NCBI RefSeq assembly: GCF_000422965.1
Contig: NZ_AUHB01000012.1
Coordinates: 1 to 64,000 of the forward strand
DNA from: Pleomorphomonas oryzae DSM 16300
GTDB taxonomy: Bacteria; Pseudomonadota; Alphaproteobacteria; Rhizobiales; Pleomorphomonadaceae
Direction of reading: 5' to 3'
Length of the DNA stretch: 64,000 bases
The translations under genes and the position numbers were made by a program. Under the pieces are notes generated by a model. It worked only from the letters and a program-made list of their open reading frames with translations. It did not search any database and was not told the origin of the DNA. The stretch's first letter is position 1. Every line of letters starts with the position of its first letter. Of the stretch, positions 10,829-19,491 are shown in pieces.

Positions 10829-10957
10829 GGAGTGCAGGAAATGTTATTCAACCGACGGTAGAATAGACGCCTCGCCGAGCGGCTTACTGTTATCCGAGCC
10901 TCAAGTTATGCCGAGGGAAATGCAACCTTTATTCATCAGCGCGGCGGTTTCCGCCAT

Positions 10958-10970
10958 CTGTACGGTACAG
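10958..10970. promoter_or_regulatory. Palindrome sharing the TetR-site core, upstream of MCP
   Basis: CTGTACGGTACAG has 6-base arms around a central G. Ten of its bases, GTACGGTACA, are identical to part of the palindrome before the TetR gene at 8911. It lies 113 bases before the chemoreceptor start at 11083. The rest of 10829-11082 is less GC-rich non-coding sequence; the open frame across 10785-11060 looks spurious. Confidence 0.4.
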
Positions 10971-11082
10971 TTCATTGGAAACATTCCACTCGTTAATCAC
11001 TCGGCAATGGAAATATTTCTATTCTCCGGCTTAGTCAGCCATTCCCTGTGTCTAGACTGACGGCGTTTGCGGAAGCTCGAAA

Positions 11083-12756
11083 ATGAAAATCCAAGGAAAG
11101 CTCTATTCGATCGTCGCCCTGCTCGGCGTCATCGCCATTGGCGTGGCGCTGCTCGGCATCCGCCTCATGCAGGGATATAACGAACATGTCGATGCCTTTC
11201 AGTTGGCCTCGCAGCGTGCCTATGACGGCGAGCATCTCAACCGGCTGATCACCGCCGTGGTGATGGACTCGCGCGGCATTTATGCTGCCAAGGATGTCGA
11301 GAAGGCCAAACCGTTCGCCGATGGGATCGTCAAGGGCCTGAAATCGATTGACGACCTGCTCGGGGAATGGTCGTCGCGCGTGCCCGACGACCGCAAGGCG
11401 GCGTTCGACGCCGTTGTCGCCAAAGCTCAGGAATTCAAGACGTTCCGCACTGAAACCGCCCGGCTTGGTATCGAAGTATCGCCGGCCGCCGCCAACGAGC
11501 AGGGTAACAACGACGCCAACCGCAACAATCGCAAGCAGTTGCAGGCCGATGTCGACAAGCTCGTCGACGCCGATCGGCAGGATCTCGATGCCGTGCGCGC
11601 CGCAATCGAAGATTACTATGTTGCCGGTCGTCGCACTCTGATCATCTTCGCCGTCATCGGCATCCTAGCCGGCATCGGCATTGCCTCCTGGATCGGCACG
11701 GCCAAGATTGCCGGCCCGCTCAACAAGGTCAACGGAGCCCTCGCCGACCTTACCCGGGGCAAGATGGACGTTGCAGTTCCCGCCAAGACTGGGCGCGACG
11801 AGATCGGCCTTCTCTGGAATACCGTCGGCACCTTCCGCGACACGCTGGTCGAGACCGAGCGGCTCAAGGCGGCGCAGGCTGACGCGGAAGCGCAGCGGCG
11901 CGCCGAGCAGAAGGCGCTGCTCGATCGGCTGGCCCGCGAGTTCGAGAAAGAAGTCGGCGCGATGCTGGCCACCGTGTCTCAGACCGCGCAGTCGACCCTG
12001 AAGGCCGCCGAAGTGATGGTTGCCGACGCCGAAGAGACCTCCGGCCGGTCGGTTGCCGTGGCCGGGGCCTCCGAGCAGACGTCTGCCAACGTGCAGGCGG
12101 TCGCCGGCGCGTCGGAAGAGCTGTCGTCGTCGATCGCCGAGATTGGCCGCCAGATCGGCGAAGCGTCGACGCTGATCGGCGCTGCCGTCGAGCAGGCCCG
12201 CCTGACCGACCATGATGTCCGCTCGCTGGCCGACAGTGCGTCGAAGGTCGGCACCATCGTCGCCATGATCCAGGCCATTGCCGAGCAGACCAACCTTCTC
12301 GCCCTCAACGCCACCATCGAGGCGGCGCGCGCCGGCGAGGCGGGCCGTGGCTTTGCTGTCGTTGCCTCGGAAGTGAAGGCGCTGGCCAGCCAGACCGCCA
12401 AGGCGACGCAGGACATCGAGGCGCAGATGGGCACTATCCAGAGCGCCACGCAGCAGTCGGTGGAGAAGATCGCCGATATCACCCGCCGCATCGCCGAACT
12501 GGAGCACATCACCTCGTCGATCTCCGGTGCCGCCACCCAGCAGAACGCCGCCACCGGCGAGATCTCCCGCAATATTTCCGAAGCGGCCGTCGGTGCCGCC
12601 GAGGTGGCTCAGACCATCATCGGCGTCCGGACCACCGCCGAGAAGAGCGGTGCGGCCTCGCGCGATCTTCTCGACCGCATGTCGCATCTCGCCCAGCAGT
12701 CGGCGGTGCTGGAGCAGAAGGTGTCGGCCTTCGTCGGAACCATCCGCGCCGCTTGA
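11083..12756 (+). CDS. Methyl-accepting chemotaxis protein (second of three)
   Basis: This 557-residue chemoreceptor has TM1 at about residues 6-27, a helical periplasmic sensor (27-183), TM2 at about 186-206, a HAMP domain ([20 protein letters not shown] near residue 220) and a cytoplasmic signalling hairpin with [19 protein letters not shown] near residue 403. The C-terminus ends in VGTIRAA without a CheR pentapeptide. The sensor domain differs from that of the first receptor, so the ligand probably differs. A palindrome shared with the TetR gene lies upstream, and a strong terminator follows. Confidence 0.95.
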   Translation: MKIQGKLYSIVALLGVIAIGVALLGIRLMQGYNEHVDAFQLASQRAYDGEHLNRLITAVVMDSRGIYAAKDVEKAKPFADGIVKGLKSIDDLLGEWSSRVPDDRKAAFDAVVAKAQEFKTFRTETARLGIEVSPAAANEQGNNDANRNNRKQLQADVDKLVDADRQDLDAVRAAIEDYYVAGRRTLIIFAVIGILAGIGIASWIGTAKIAGPLNKVNGALADLTRGKMDVAVPAKTGRDEIGLLWNTVGTFRDTLVETERLKAAQADAEAQRRAEQKALLDRLAREFEKEVGAMLATVSQTAQSTLKAAEVMVADAEETSGRSVAVAGASEQTSANVQAVAGASEELSSSIAEIGRQIGEASTLIGAAVEQARLTDHDVRSLADSASKVGTIVAMIQAIAEQTNLLALNATIEAARAGEAGRGFAVVASEVKALASQTAKATQDIEAQMGTIQSATQQSVEKIADITRRIAELEHITSSISGAATQQNAATGEISRNISEAAVGAAEVAQTIIGVRTTAEKSGAASRDLLDRMSHLAQQSAVLEQKVSAFVGTIRAA

Positions 12757-12779
12757 TATCTGACCTCGCAAGACAATCG

Positions 12780-12808
12780 ATCCCCGCCGGTATCCGGCGG
12801 GGATTTTT
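12780..12808 (+). terminator. Rho-independent terminator after MCP
   Basis: An 11-bp perfect stem (12780-12790 with 12794-12804) with a TAT loop runs directly into TTTTT, 24 bases after the chemoreceptor stop. Confidence 0.92.
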
Positions 12809-12910
12809 GTTACTCGGCCACCTGATCGGAGCGGTGCGTCTTCCTTTGGTCGCATCGGCTGGCTAGAGTTTGCCGATCCGCCTGATTGGCCGGCTTTTCC
12901 GGAACGCCTC

Positions 12911-13621
12911 ATGCTTCACGAAATTACCGATATTCGCCTTCGCCTTCGGCCAGGCGCGTGGCCGATCGCCGACGACCTGCGCCCCAAGATCGAGGCCCAC
13001 TGGGCGGCCTGCCTCAACGCCAATCCTCACCTCTGGAACGGTCGGGTGCTCGGCACCATCGCGCCGGGTGCGCCGGGCGGCATCGCCATCAACGCCGGCG
13101 TGCTGACGGGCGAAGCAGTGGAGGGCGATTTTGCCGGCTTCATCGCCTGGCGCGATTGGGGCTTTCCGGAGATCGGCATCCGCAACCTGTTCGGCTCGGC
13201 GCTGGTGCTGTCGTCGGACGGCGCGCTGATCCTGGGTGTGATGGGAGCAACGACGGCCAATGCCGGCAAGATCTATCCGCCCGGCGGCAGCCTGGAGCCG
13301 GCCGATGTCGACGCCGACGGCAATGTCGATGTGATCGCTTCGATCGAGCGGGAGCTCAGGGAGGAGACCGGCCTGATTGCCGGGGAGGCGACGATGGAGG
13401 GGATGCTGGCCGCCTTCGACGGGCCACGGGTATCGATCGGCCGGGTGCTGCGCTTTCCGCTGCCCGCCGACCACCTCGTCGCCGTCATCATGGCCGAACT
13501 CGACCGGCAGGAGGAGCGTGAGCTGGCGAAGGTGGTGGCCTTCCGCAGCGCGGCCGAACTCGATCGTCCCGAAGTCACCGCCTATAGCCGCGCTTTCGCG
13601 AAGCGCCTGCTCGCGGGCTGA
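12911..13621 (+). CDS. Nudix family hydrolase with an interrupted Nudix box
   Basis: Nudix enzymes cleave nucleoside diphosphates linked to another moiety. The 236-residue protein has the catalytic half RELREETGL near residue 153, preceded by GGSLEPAD near residue 125. About ten residues (VDADGNVDVI) separate the two halves more widely than in the canonical box G-x5-E-x7-REUxEExGU. This pattern may mark a subfamily. The N-terminal part (LHEITDIRLRLRPGAWP) is shared by a set of alphaproteobacterial homologues. The substrate is unknown. It appears monocistronic. Confidence 0.8.
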   Translation: MLHEITDIRLRLRPGAWPIADDLRPKIEAHWAACLNANPHLWNGRVLGTIAPGAPGGIAINAGVLTGEAVEGDFAGFIAWRDWGFPEIGIRNLFGSALVLSSDGALILGVMGATTANAGKIYPPGGSLEPADVDADGNVDVIASIERELREETGLIAGEATMEGMLAAFDGPRVSIGRVLRFPLPADHLVAVIMAELDRQEERELAKVVAFRSAAELDRPEVTAYSRAFAKRLLAG

Positions 13622-13639
13622 TTCCGGCTGGATATAAAG

Positions 13640-13673
13640 AAACCGCCCGCCTGGAGGTCATGGCGAGCGGTTT
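13640..13673. terminator. Bidirectional hairpin between convergent genes
   Basis: Arms of 12 bases (13640-13651 with 13662-13673) pair with one mismatch and end in AAA/TTT. They lie between the Nudix gene and the minus-strand BA14K gene, so the hairpin probably ends both transcripts. Confidence 0.7.
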
Positions 13674-13710
13674 AAGGTACTGCGATCTGCCTGGGGTGGT
13701 GGCTTTCCGA

Positions 13711-14169
13711 TCAGCCGCCGTAGTAGGGCGACTGACAGGGGCGCAGGTTTCCGCGGTTATCGACCCACGTATTGTCGTAAGAATTATAGGAACGATAGCG
13801 GCCGGCACACCAAGCCTGGTGCTCCTGCGGCATCGGTGCCGCATAAACCGCAGCGGGCTGCTGATAGACGACCACGGGTGCCGGGCGATAGACGGGCGCC
13901 GGGCGATAGACGACCGGCGGCGGAGGCGGCGCGTAGTAGACCGGCGGCGGTGGCGGGTCGTAATAGGCCGGCCCTTGCGCCGGCTGCGAGGCCAGCGTGC
14001 TGCCGAGCAAGGCGCCACCGAGAAGGCCAATCGCGCCTACGGCGGCGAGGTCGCCACCATCATAGCGATGCCCATGATGATAGTAGCCATCCGCCAACGC
14101 CGGTAAAGCCAGCGAGGAGAGAACGGCGGCAATGGCGACTGGTGCGGCAATCTTCGATAGCCTGGACAT
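13711..14169 (-). CDS. BA14K family protein, secreted, proline/tyrosine-rich
   Basis: The 152-residue protein has an N-terminal signal peptide (about residues 1-26, ending in LALPALADG) and a glycine-rich hydrophobic stretch near residues 44-60. A low-complexity segment of PPPPPVYY and VYRPAPV repeats covers residues 70-108. The C-terminal BA14K motif has HQAWCAGRYRSYN and ends in LRPCQSPY. BA14K proteins were first described as immunoreactive, lectin-like proteins in Brucella and are common in Hyphomicrobiales. The two cysteines in the motif probably form a disulfide. It is likely exported to the periplasm or cell surface; its function here is unknown. Confidence 0.85.
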   Translation of the reverse strand: MSRLSKIAAPVAIAAVLSSLALPALADGYYHHGHRYDGGDLAAVGAIGLLGGALLGSTLASQPAQGPAYYDPPPPPVYYAPPPPPVVYRPAPVYRPAPVVVYQQPAAVYAAPMPQEHQAWCAGRYRSYNSYDNTWVDNRGNLRPCQSPYYGG

Positions 14170-14350
14170 TTCTCGTCTCCATGCTCGGTCTTGGAATAAC
14201 GACGGACCGATGCATCCTTTCCATTAGCCATAGCTGGTAATTTTGGTCGCATTTGGGAAGAGGCGTGGTGAAATTCGGGTGATAACCGACGTGGACTAAC
14301 GCCACCGCCGCAACTATGGTGGCCGGCACCGTACGCCCAGGAGAGACCAA

Positions 14351-15262
14351 GTGGCTCGTCGATATGCGATTCTTGATGTTTTCACCGCGAAGGGACTGAC
14401 GGGCAATCCGCTGGCGGTCGTACTGGATAGCGACGGCCTCGACACGGCCACCATGCTGGCGATCACCAAGGAATTCAATCTGTCCGAAACCGTGTTCGTG
14501 GAGGCGCCGTCGCGCCCCGGCACGTCGGCCAGAATCCGCATCTTCACGCCGGGACGCGAGCTGCCCTTCGCAGGCCATCCCACCGTCGGCACCGCGGTGT
14601 TGCTCGCCCACGAACGCCTGCAGGGCATCGAGCGCGAGACCGATGCCATGGTGGTGTTGGAGGAGCAGGTGGGCGTGGTCCGCTGCGGCGTCACCATCTC
14701 GCCGCAGCGCTCCGGCCGCGCCGTCTTCGATCTGCCCAAGCTGCCGGAAGAGCGCCCGTTCCACGGCGACATCGGCCTTGCTGCCTCGGCACTCGGTCTC
14801 AACCGGGGCGACATCGGCTTTGAGAATCATGTGCCCTGCGTCTTCGACGGCGGTGGCCCGGTGTTCGTGTTCCTGCCACTGGCCGGTCTCGACGCCATGC
14901 GCCGTATCCGTGTCGACAAGTCGCACTGGGCAGGCGCTTTCGGCTCCACCGAACTCGACCTGTTCGTCTATAGCCGCGAGGTGGTGACCAAGGGGCATGA
15001 CTTCCACGCCCGCATGTTCGCGCCGCATCTCGGCATCGGCGAAGACCCGGCCACTGGTTCGGCCGCCGCCGCTTTCTCGGCTGTGGTGCGCCGCTTCGAC
15101 CGGCCGGCCGATGGCGAGCAGAAGCTGGTCATCGAACAGGGTTTCGAGATGGGGCGGCCCAGCCTCATCGAGCTTGAGATCATCATCGAAAAGGGCAAGC
15201 TGGCCGGCGGCCGCATCGGCGGCGAGGCGATCATCGTCGGTCGCGGCGAGCTCTACGTCTGA
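14351..15262 (+). CDS. PhzF family phenazine biosynthesis-like isomerase
   Basis: The PhzF/DAP-epimerase fold catalyses isomerisations of small acids. True PhzF acts in phenazine synthesis, but most homologues lie outside such clusters. The 303-residue protein has the two-domain pattern: LDVFTAKGLTGNPLAVV near residue 8, catalytic Glu in EFNLSETVFV near residue 46, FTPGRELPFAGHPTVGTA near residue 72 and GEDPATGSAAAAF near residue 231. The start is GTG, preceded by AGGAGAG. No phenazine genes are nearby, so a role in phenazine synthesis is not supported. Confidence 0.9.
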   Translation: MARRYAILDVFTAKGLTGNPLAVVLDSDGLDTATMLAITKEFNLSETVFVEAPSRPGTSARIRIFTPGRELPFAGHPTVGTAVLLAHERLQGIERETDAMVVLEEQVGVVRCGVTISPQRSGRAVFDLPKLPEERPFHGDIGLAASALGLNRGDIGFENHVPCVFDGGGPVFVFLPLAGLDAMRRIRVDKSHWAGAFGSTELDLFVYSREVVTKGHDFHARMFAPHLGIGEDPATGSAAAAFSAVVRRFDRPADGEQKLVIEQGFEMGRPSLIELEIIIEKGKLAGGRIGGEAIIVGRGELYV

Positions 15263-15291
15263 TCTCCAGACAATCCGATCCCAGGATATAG

Positions 15292-15324
15292 ACGGCGGTT
15301 CGCAAGCGAGCCGCCGTTGTTTTT
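15292..15324 (+). terminator. Rho-independent terminator after phzF-like gene
   Basis: An 11-bp stem with one G-T pair (15292-15302 with 15307-15317) is followed by TGTTTTT. It lies 30 bases after the PhzF-like stop codon. Confidence 0.85.
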
Positions 15325-15496
15325 ATGGGCTGCCGCGAGATCGGCATCCGCCGGTGTCCATTGCCGGCTAGCAGATTGATATCAAAGCATATTCATTTTT
15401 TTCGCCTAACCGATCGAAAAGGGCTTGCGCCCAATCTCCGGCATGGTTATAAGCCGCCATCGCTTCCGGACGACACCGACGTCCGGCGAGAAAAGT

Positions 15497-15572
<76 letters not shown>

Positions 15573-15708
15573 CTTTTCCTAAGCCAATCAAAAACTTGCC
15601 GGTTGTTGAGCGTTAGCGCGCTTTGGCCGTGACCTTGGTTTGCTGTCTGGCGCTTGTTTGCCTATATTAATGACGGCGATCATGTATTGGGCCGTCGGAG
15701 ACTGGGAA

Positions 15709-16260
15709 ATGAAGGTCAGTCGCGAGCAGATGGCGGAGCACCGCGCCCGGATTCTGGAGGCGGCCAGCCGGCTGTTCCGTGAGAAGGGGTTCGAGGCCGT
15801 CACTGTGGCGGAGGTGATGAAGGCGGCGGGACTCACCCATGGCGGCTTCTATGGCCATTTCGCCTCCAAGGACGATCTGGTGGCACAGGCGCTCGCGCAT
15901 GCTCTTGAGGCAAGCCTCGGCAAGACGTCCGATGCGCGCGCCTTCATGGACGATTACCTGTCGCCCGAGCATCGCGACAATCCCGGCAAGGGCTGCCCGA
16001 CCGCCGGGTTGGCCGCGGAGACGCGCCACGAGGGCTCGGCGGCGCAATCAGCGATGACCGCCGGCCTGCGCCAGCAGATCGATGGCCTGAATAGGGCGCT
16101 CTCCGGCAAGAATGACGCCGACAAGCGCCGCAAGGCGATTGGAACCTGGGCCGCCATGGTGGGAGCGGTCATCCTTGCCCGCGCCGTCGACGATCCCGCT
16201 CTGTCCAATGAGCTGCTGGACGAAACGCGGGCCTGGCTCGATGCCAACCTGAACGGCTGA
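15709..16260 (+). CDS. TetR family regulator
   Basis: The 183-residue protein has a TetR-type HTH at about residues 31-52 (VTVAEVMKAAGLTHGGFYGH). A C-terminal domain contains GKGCPTAGLAAE, a signature of the subgroup that often sits beside short-chain dehydrogenases. The frame is open upstream to 15640, but ATG 15709 (MKVSREQMAEHRARIL) is the family-typical start. The next gene on the same strand is an SDR oxidoreductase, preceded by two inverted-repeat sites that are candidate operators for this protein. Confidence 0.87.
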   Translation: MKVSREQMAEHRARILEAASRLFREKGFEAVTVAEVMKAAGLTHGGFYGHFASKDDLVAQALAHALEASLGKTSDARAFMDDYLSPEHRDNPGKGCPTAGLAAETRHEGSAAQSAMTAGLRQQIDGLNRALSGKNDADKRRKAIGTWAAMVGAVILARAVDDPALSNELLDETRAWLDANLNG

Positions 16261-16367
16261 GCCAATCGGCTGCAAGCGGCCTTGCGGTCCGAGGCATGCC
16301 GTTCATCAACACGATCTCTTGAACTCACGAGACGGTCGGCGAGCGCGGCTCCGCATTGACTGTTTTC

Positions 16368-16409
16368 ATGATGACCATCATATTTTCTCTCATTGATGAT
16401 AACCATCAT
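16368..16409. promoter_or_regulatory. Two operator-like repeats upstream of the SDR gene
   Basis: Two similar inverted repeats, ATGATGACCATCAT (16368-16381) and ATGATAACCATCAT (16396-16409), lie 28 bases apart. The second ends 27 bases before the SDR start. They are plausible binding sites for the upstream TetR protein. Confidence 0.6.
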
Positions 16410-16436
16410 GAATAACTGTCCGACAAGAGAGCCGTC

Positions 16437-17222
16437 ATGACCAAACCCACAGTTCTGATTACCGGAGCCTCGTCCGGCATCGGCGCCACCTATGCCGACC
16501 GGTTTGCCCACCGCGGACACGATCTCGTTCTAGTCGCGCGCGACAAGGCGCGGCTGGAATCGTTGGCGACTCGCCTCAGCGGCGAAGCCGGCGTTGCCGT
16601 CGATATCCTCCAGGCTGACCTCACCAATCTCGACGATCTCCGTGCCGTGGAAACGCGGCTTGCCGACGACCGGCGGATCGGCATCCTCATCAACAATGCG
16701 GGGGCGAGCCTTGGCGGAACCTTTGTCGATCAAACAACCAACGACATCGGGCGTCTCATCGCCTTGAACGCGACCGCCGTCGCCCGGCTGGCCGCCGCCG
16801 TGGCCAAGAGGTTCGCGAGCGAGGGCAAGGGGGCGATCGTCAACATATCCTCGGTGGTCGGGCTGGCCCCGGAATTTGGTTCGACGGTGTATGGCGCCAC
16901 CAAGGCCTTCGTGACGTTCCTGTCGCAGGGGCTCGACCTGGAGCTCGGCCCCAAGGGGGTCTACGTGCAGGCGGTGCTGCCGGCGGCGACGCGGACCGAG
17001 ATCTGGCAGCGCGCCGGCAAGGACATCAACACGATACCCGGCTTGATGGAGGTCGACGACCTGGTGGATGCCGCGCTGGTTGGCTTCGATCGCGGCGAAC
17101 TCATCACCATCCCGCCGCTGCCCGACCACGGGCAATGGGAGACCTATCAGGAGGCACGAAAGGCCATGCGGTCGGGCTTCGGCGAGGCACGCCCCGCTGC
17201 GCGCTATCGGACGTCCGGCTGA
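16437..17222 (+). CDS. Short-chain dehydrogenase/reductase (SDR)
   Basis: This 261-residue NAD(P)-dependent oxidoreductase is of the classical SDR type. It has the cofactor motif TGASSGIG at residues 10-17, NNAG near residue 86, the catalytic Ser in ISSVVG near residue 140 and the catalytic YxxxK as YGATK near residue 154. Its substrate cannot be told. It lies 176 bases downstream of a TetR gene, with two repeated operator-like sites just before its start, so it is probably the regulated partner of that TetR. Confidence 0.9.
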   Translation: MTKPTVLITGASSGIGATYADRFAHRGHDLVLVARDKARLESLATRLSGEAGVAVDILQADLTNLDDLRAVETRLADDRRIGILINNAGASLGGTFVDQTTNDIGRLIALNATAVARLAAAVAKRFASEGKGAIVNISSVVGLAPEFGSTVYGATKAFVTFLSQGLDLELGPKGVYVQAVLPAATRTEIWQRAGKDINTIPGLMEVDDLVDAALVGFDRGELITIPPLPDHGQWETYQEARKAMRSGFGEARPAARYRTSG

Positions 17223-17236
17223 GGTCGAAGCAAGGC

Positions 17237-17260
17237 GGCGCGGCTGCAATGGGCCGCGCC
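17237..17260. terminator. GC-rich hairpin between SDR and Cys-rich gene
   Basis: An 8-bp perfect stem, GGCGCGGC with GCCGCGCC, and an 8-base loop lie between two convergent genes. There is no T-run, so terminator function is only probable. Confidence 0.5.
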
Positions 17261-17271
17261 GGCCACCGGTG

Positions 17272-17685
17272 TTATTGCAGGGACGGCCTGATGCCGTCGG
17301 CCGCCGCGGCGCAGGCGGCTTCGCAGCGCCGGCAGGCGTCGGCGCAGACCCTGCAATGCTCGTGCATCGAGGCATGCCGGCCGCATTCGGCGCCGCAAGC
17401 CTGACAGGCATCGCGGCAAACCAGAATGGCGGCCCGGAGGACGGCGTCGTTCGAGCCGGTCCGCCGCGACGCGAGCGCCGCCGTGACCGTGCAAAGATCG
17501 GCGCAATCGAGATTGAGGCGAATGCACTGGCGCAGGTCGCCGACGTTGCTCTCGCCGAGGCAGGCATCGGCGCAGGACGTACAGGTCTGAGCACAGTCGA
17601 GACATTCCTCGACACAGCGCAGCAGGGCTGCGTCGATATGACCGTTGAGGGCGGGGTGAGAGCGGATCATCGCTTCGGCGTGCAT
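17272..17685 (-). CDS. Four-helix-bundle copper-binding protein (Csp-like)
   Basis: The protein belongs to the Cys-rich four-helix-bundle family (DUF326-like) whose studied members, the Csp copper-storage proteins, bind many Cu(I) ions inside the bundle. Cys pairs with CxxC/CxxxC spacing recur on each helix: CVEECLDCAQTCTSCADAC, CIRLNLDCADLC, CRDACQACGAEC and CRVCADACRRCEAAC. I chose ATG 17685 because GGAGG lies 5 bases upstream. The earlier ATG at 17718 has no ribosome site and is overlapped upstream by a hairpin (17722-17737). No signal peptide is seen, so a cytosolic location is likely. Copper binding is inferred from the family. Confidence 0.82.
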   Translation of the reverse strand: MHAEAMIRSHPALNGHIDAALLRCVEECLDCAQTCTSCADACLGESNVGDLRQCIRLNLDCADLCTVTAALASRRTGSNDAVLRAAILVCRDACQACGAECGRHASMHEHCRVCADACRRCEAACAAAADGIRPSLQ

Positions 17686-17838
17686 GGCGGCCTCCAGGGC
17701 TTGGAGATTTGATGGCATTTGCCGGCCCCGAGGCCGGAATGACCTACAACAATTCTGCCCCGGATTTGTTCCGCCCGCCTCGCAGGCCGGACTTGCGATC
17801 AGCTCGCTTTCGGTCCACCGGTGGCGCGCCGGCGCCCT

Positions 17839-19191
17839 TCATTGCATGTGGCTTTGATTGCGCCCGTTCTTCTTGGCAATGTACATGGAATCGTCGGCTC
17901 TCTGGACGAGATCCACCGCGAGATCCTCGCGGGTGAGAGACGAGATACCGATGCTGATCGTGGTGCTTTGGCCGAGCTGCTCGAGCCTGGTGTTTTCGGC
18001 GGCGGTCCGGATGCGCTCGGCGATCGACAGCGCTTCGAGCCGGTCGGTTTCGACGAGGATGACGGCAAATTCCTCGCCGCCATAACGGCAGGCGGCGTCG
18101 GTGCCCCTCAGCCCGTTTCTCAGAACGGCCGCCATCATCCGCAGCACTTCGTCGCCAATGACATGCCCGTGCCGATCGTTGACCTGCTTGAAATGGTCGA
18201 TATCGATGAACAGGAGGGATAGCGGGCGGTTATAGCGCTGCGCCCTCTGTATTTCCAAATCGAGCCGCTCATCGAAGGCTCTCCGGTTGAGAAGTTCCGT
18301 CAGCGGATCGGTGTTGACGAGGCGTTCGAGCTGTTCGGTTCTTTGCGCGACCAGCCGTTCCAGCGTCGCCGTTGTTTCCTTCATGGCGGTGATGTCTGTG
18401 TCCGCTCCGACGAGGCCGACAAATCGGTCGCTATCGAGCCGGGGCATGACCTTTTCCACCACCCATTTCATCTGTCCGTCTCGGGCGCGAATTCGGTATT
18501 CGATGAGCCCGGCGTCGTGCCGGCGCAGCCGCTCCTCCAGGAATGCCCTGTAGCGCTCCCGGTCGGCGGGGTGCAGAAACAGCGTCCAGTCCTTGGCCTT
18601 CAATTCGGTTTCGGAAAGGCCGATAAACTCGATCCATTCGCGATTGACGAACTCGCGCGTGCCCGAGGCGCCGGCAAACCACAGCATGGTCGGCGCCTGT
18701 TCGGCCAGCTGGCGAAAGCGGCGCTCGGACTCGTTCAAAGCGGCGATCAATATCTCCTGGACGGAAAGGGGAGAGGTGGTGCCTTCGGCATGCTCCGGAA
18801 GGGCATGGACCATGCGATGGTCCAGCTTGAGGATGTGGGTGACCAGCCAGTTGACGAGGAAGTTGAGGATCTCACTCACCGTCTCGGCCTGGGCGAGATT
18901 GGATTTGGCCGCGATGCCTTGCACCCGCGTTTGAAACGACCGGTGGGCGCAGACATGCCGCTGTCTTTTCGAGAGATTCAGCGACGACTGGCACATCAGC
19001 TGCTCTTCGTCGCAGAAATGCGTGTCGGCGTAGTCCATCAGCTGCGCCAGCAAGCCGGGAGCGTCCGGCAAGGTTCCCCGTCCGGAAACCGCATCGGCGA
19101 TATTGTTCGTCAGTTCGAACAGCCGCTTGTGCTGGCCGTCGATCTGACCGTTCCCCGTTTCCAGATGCGTGTTCCAGTAAAAGAGTGCCAT
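17839..19191 (-). CDS. Hemerythrin-PAS-GGDEF diguanylate cyclase
   Basis: The 450-residue protein has three parts. An N-terminal bacteriohemerythrin domain (about 1-130) keeps the likely diiron ligands: H21, the HFCDEE segment near residue 58, two His near 80 and HILKLDH near 119. A PAS domain covers about 155-275 (RQLAEQAPTMLWFAG, then TDITAM). The C-terminal GGDEF domain (about 290-450) carries the active-site GGEEF near residue 371, with an RGTD inhibitory I-site five residues before it. It therefore probably makes cyclic di-GMP in response to oxygen, nitric oxide or redox state. It is flanked by a chemoreceptor and copper-type genes. Confidence 0.92.
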   Translation of the reverse strand: MALFYWNTHLETGNGQIDGQHKRLFELTNNIADAVSGRGTLPDAPGLLAQLMDYADTHFCDEEQLMCQSSLNLSKRQRHVCAHRSFQTRVQGIAAKSNLAQAETVSEILNFLVNWLVTHILKLDHRMVHALPEHAEGTTSPLSVQEILIAALNESERRFRQLAEQAPTMLWFAGASGTREFVNREWIEFIGLSETELKAKDWTLFLHPADRERYRAFLEERLRRHDAGLIEYRIRARDGQMKWVVEKVMPRLDSDRFVGLVGADTDITAMKETTATLERLVAQRTEQLERLVNTDPLTELLNRRAFDERLDLEIQRAQRYNRPLSLLFIDIDHFKQVNDRHGHVIGDEVLRMMAAVLRNGLRGTDAACRYGGEEFAVILVETDRLEALSIAERIRTAAENTRLEQLGQSTTISIGISSLTREDLAVDLVQRADDSMYIAKKNGRNQSHMQ

Positions 19192-19436
19192 TCGTCACAT
19201 TCCGGCATGCATGCTCGTTTCACCGGGCGGGGTCGGCAAGGGCCGAAAGCCGGTGATGATACCGCATGTCCGCATTCCGCCTTCACAGGTCCTCGGATCC
19301 GGTTGGCAAAGCTCCGATGCCGGCCGGATGTCGTCTCCCTCCGCTACTTATCATGGGGATGGTGAAAGCTTTCCACTCAGTCTTTAGGCTCTCCACCTGT
19401 GGGTTGTGCTTTCCCGTGGGTAATACCGATAAGCAA

Positions 19437-19463
19437 AGCCCCCACGCGGTTGGCGTGGGGGCT
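19437..19463. terminator. Hairpin terminator downstream of third MCP
   Basis: An 11-bp perfect stem (19437-19447 with 19453-19463) with a 5-base loop lies 29 bases beyond the stop of the minus-strand chemoreceptor. The T-run on that strand is weak. The remaining 245 bases up to the GGDEF gene show nothing recognisable. Confidence 0.7.
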
Positions 19464-19491
19464 GCGACGTATTCGGCGAAGGAGGCGAGGG

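Noticed and set aside
10785-11060. 91-codon open frame between ilvC and the second chemoreceptor
   Set aside because: Its start lies in the terminator stem and its sequence shows no domain or ribosome site. It is best treated as non-coding.
14351-15262. Phenazine synthesis from the PhzF-like protein
   Set aside because: The family is broad and no other phenazine genes are nearby.
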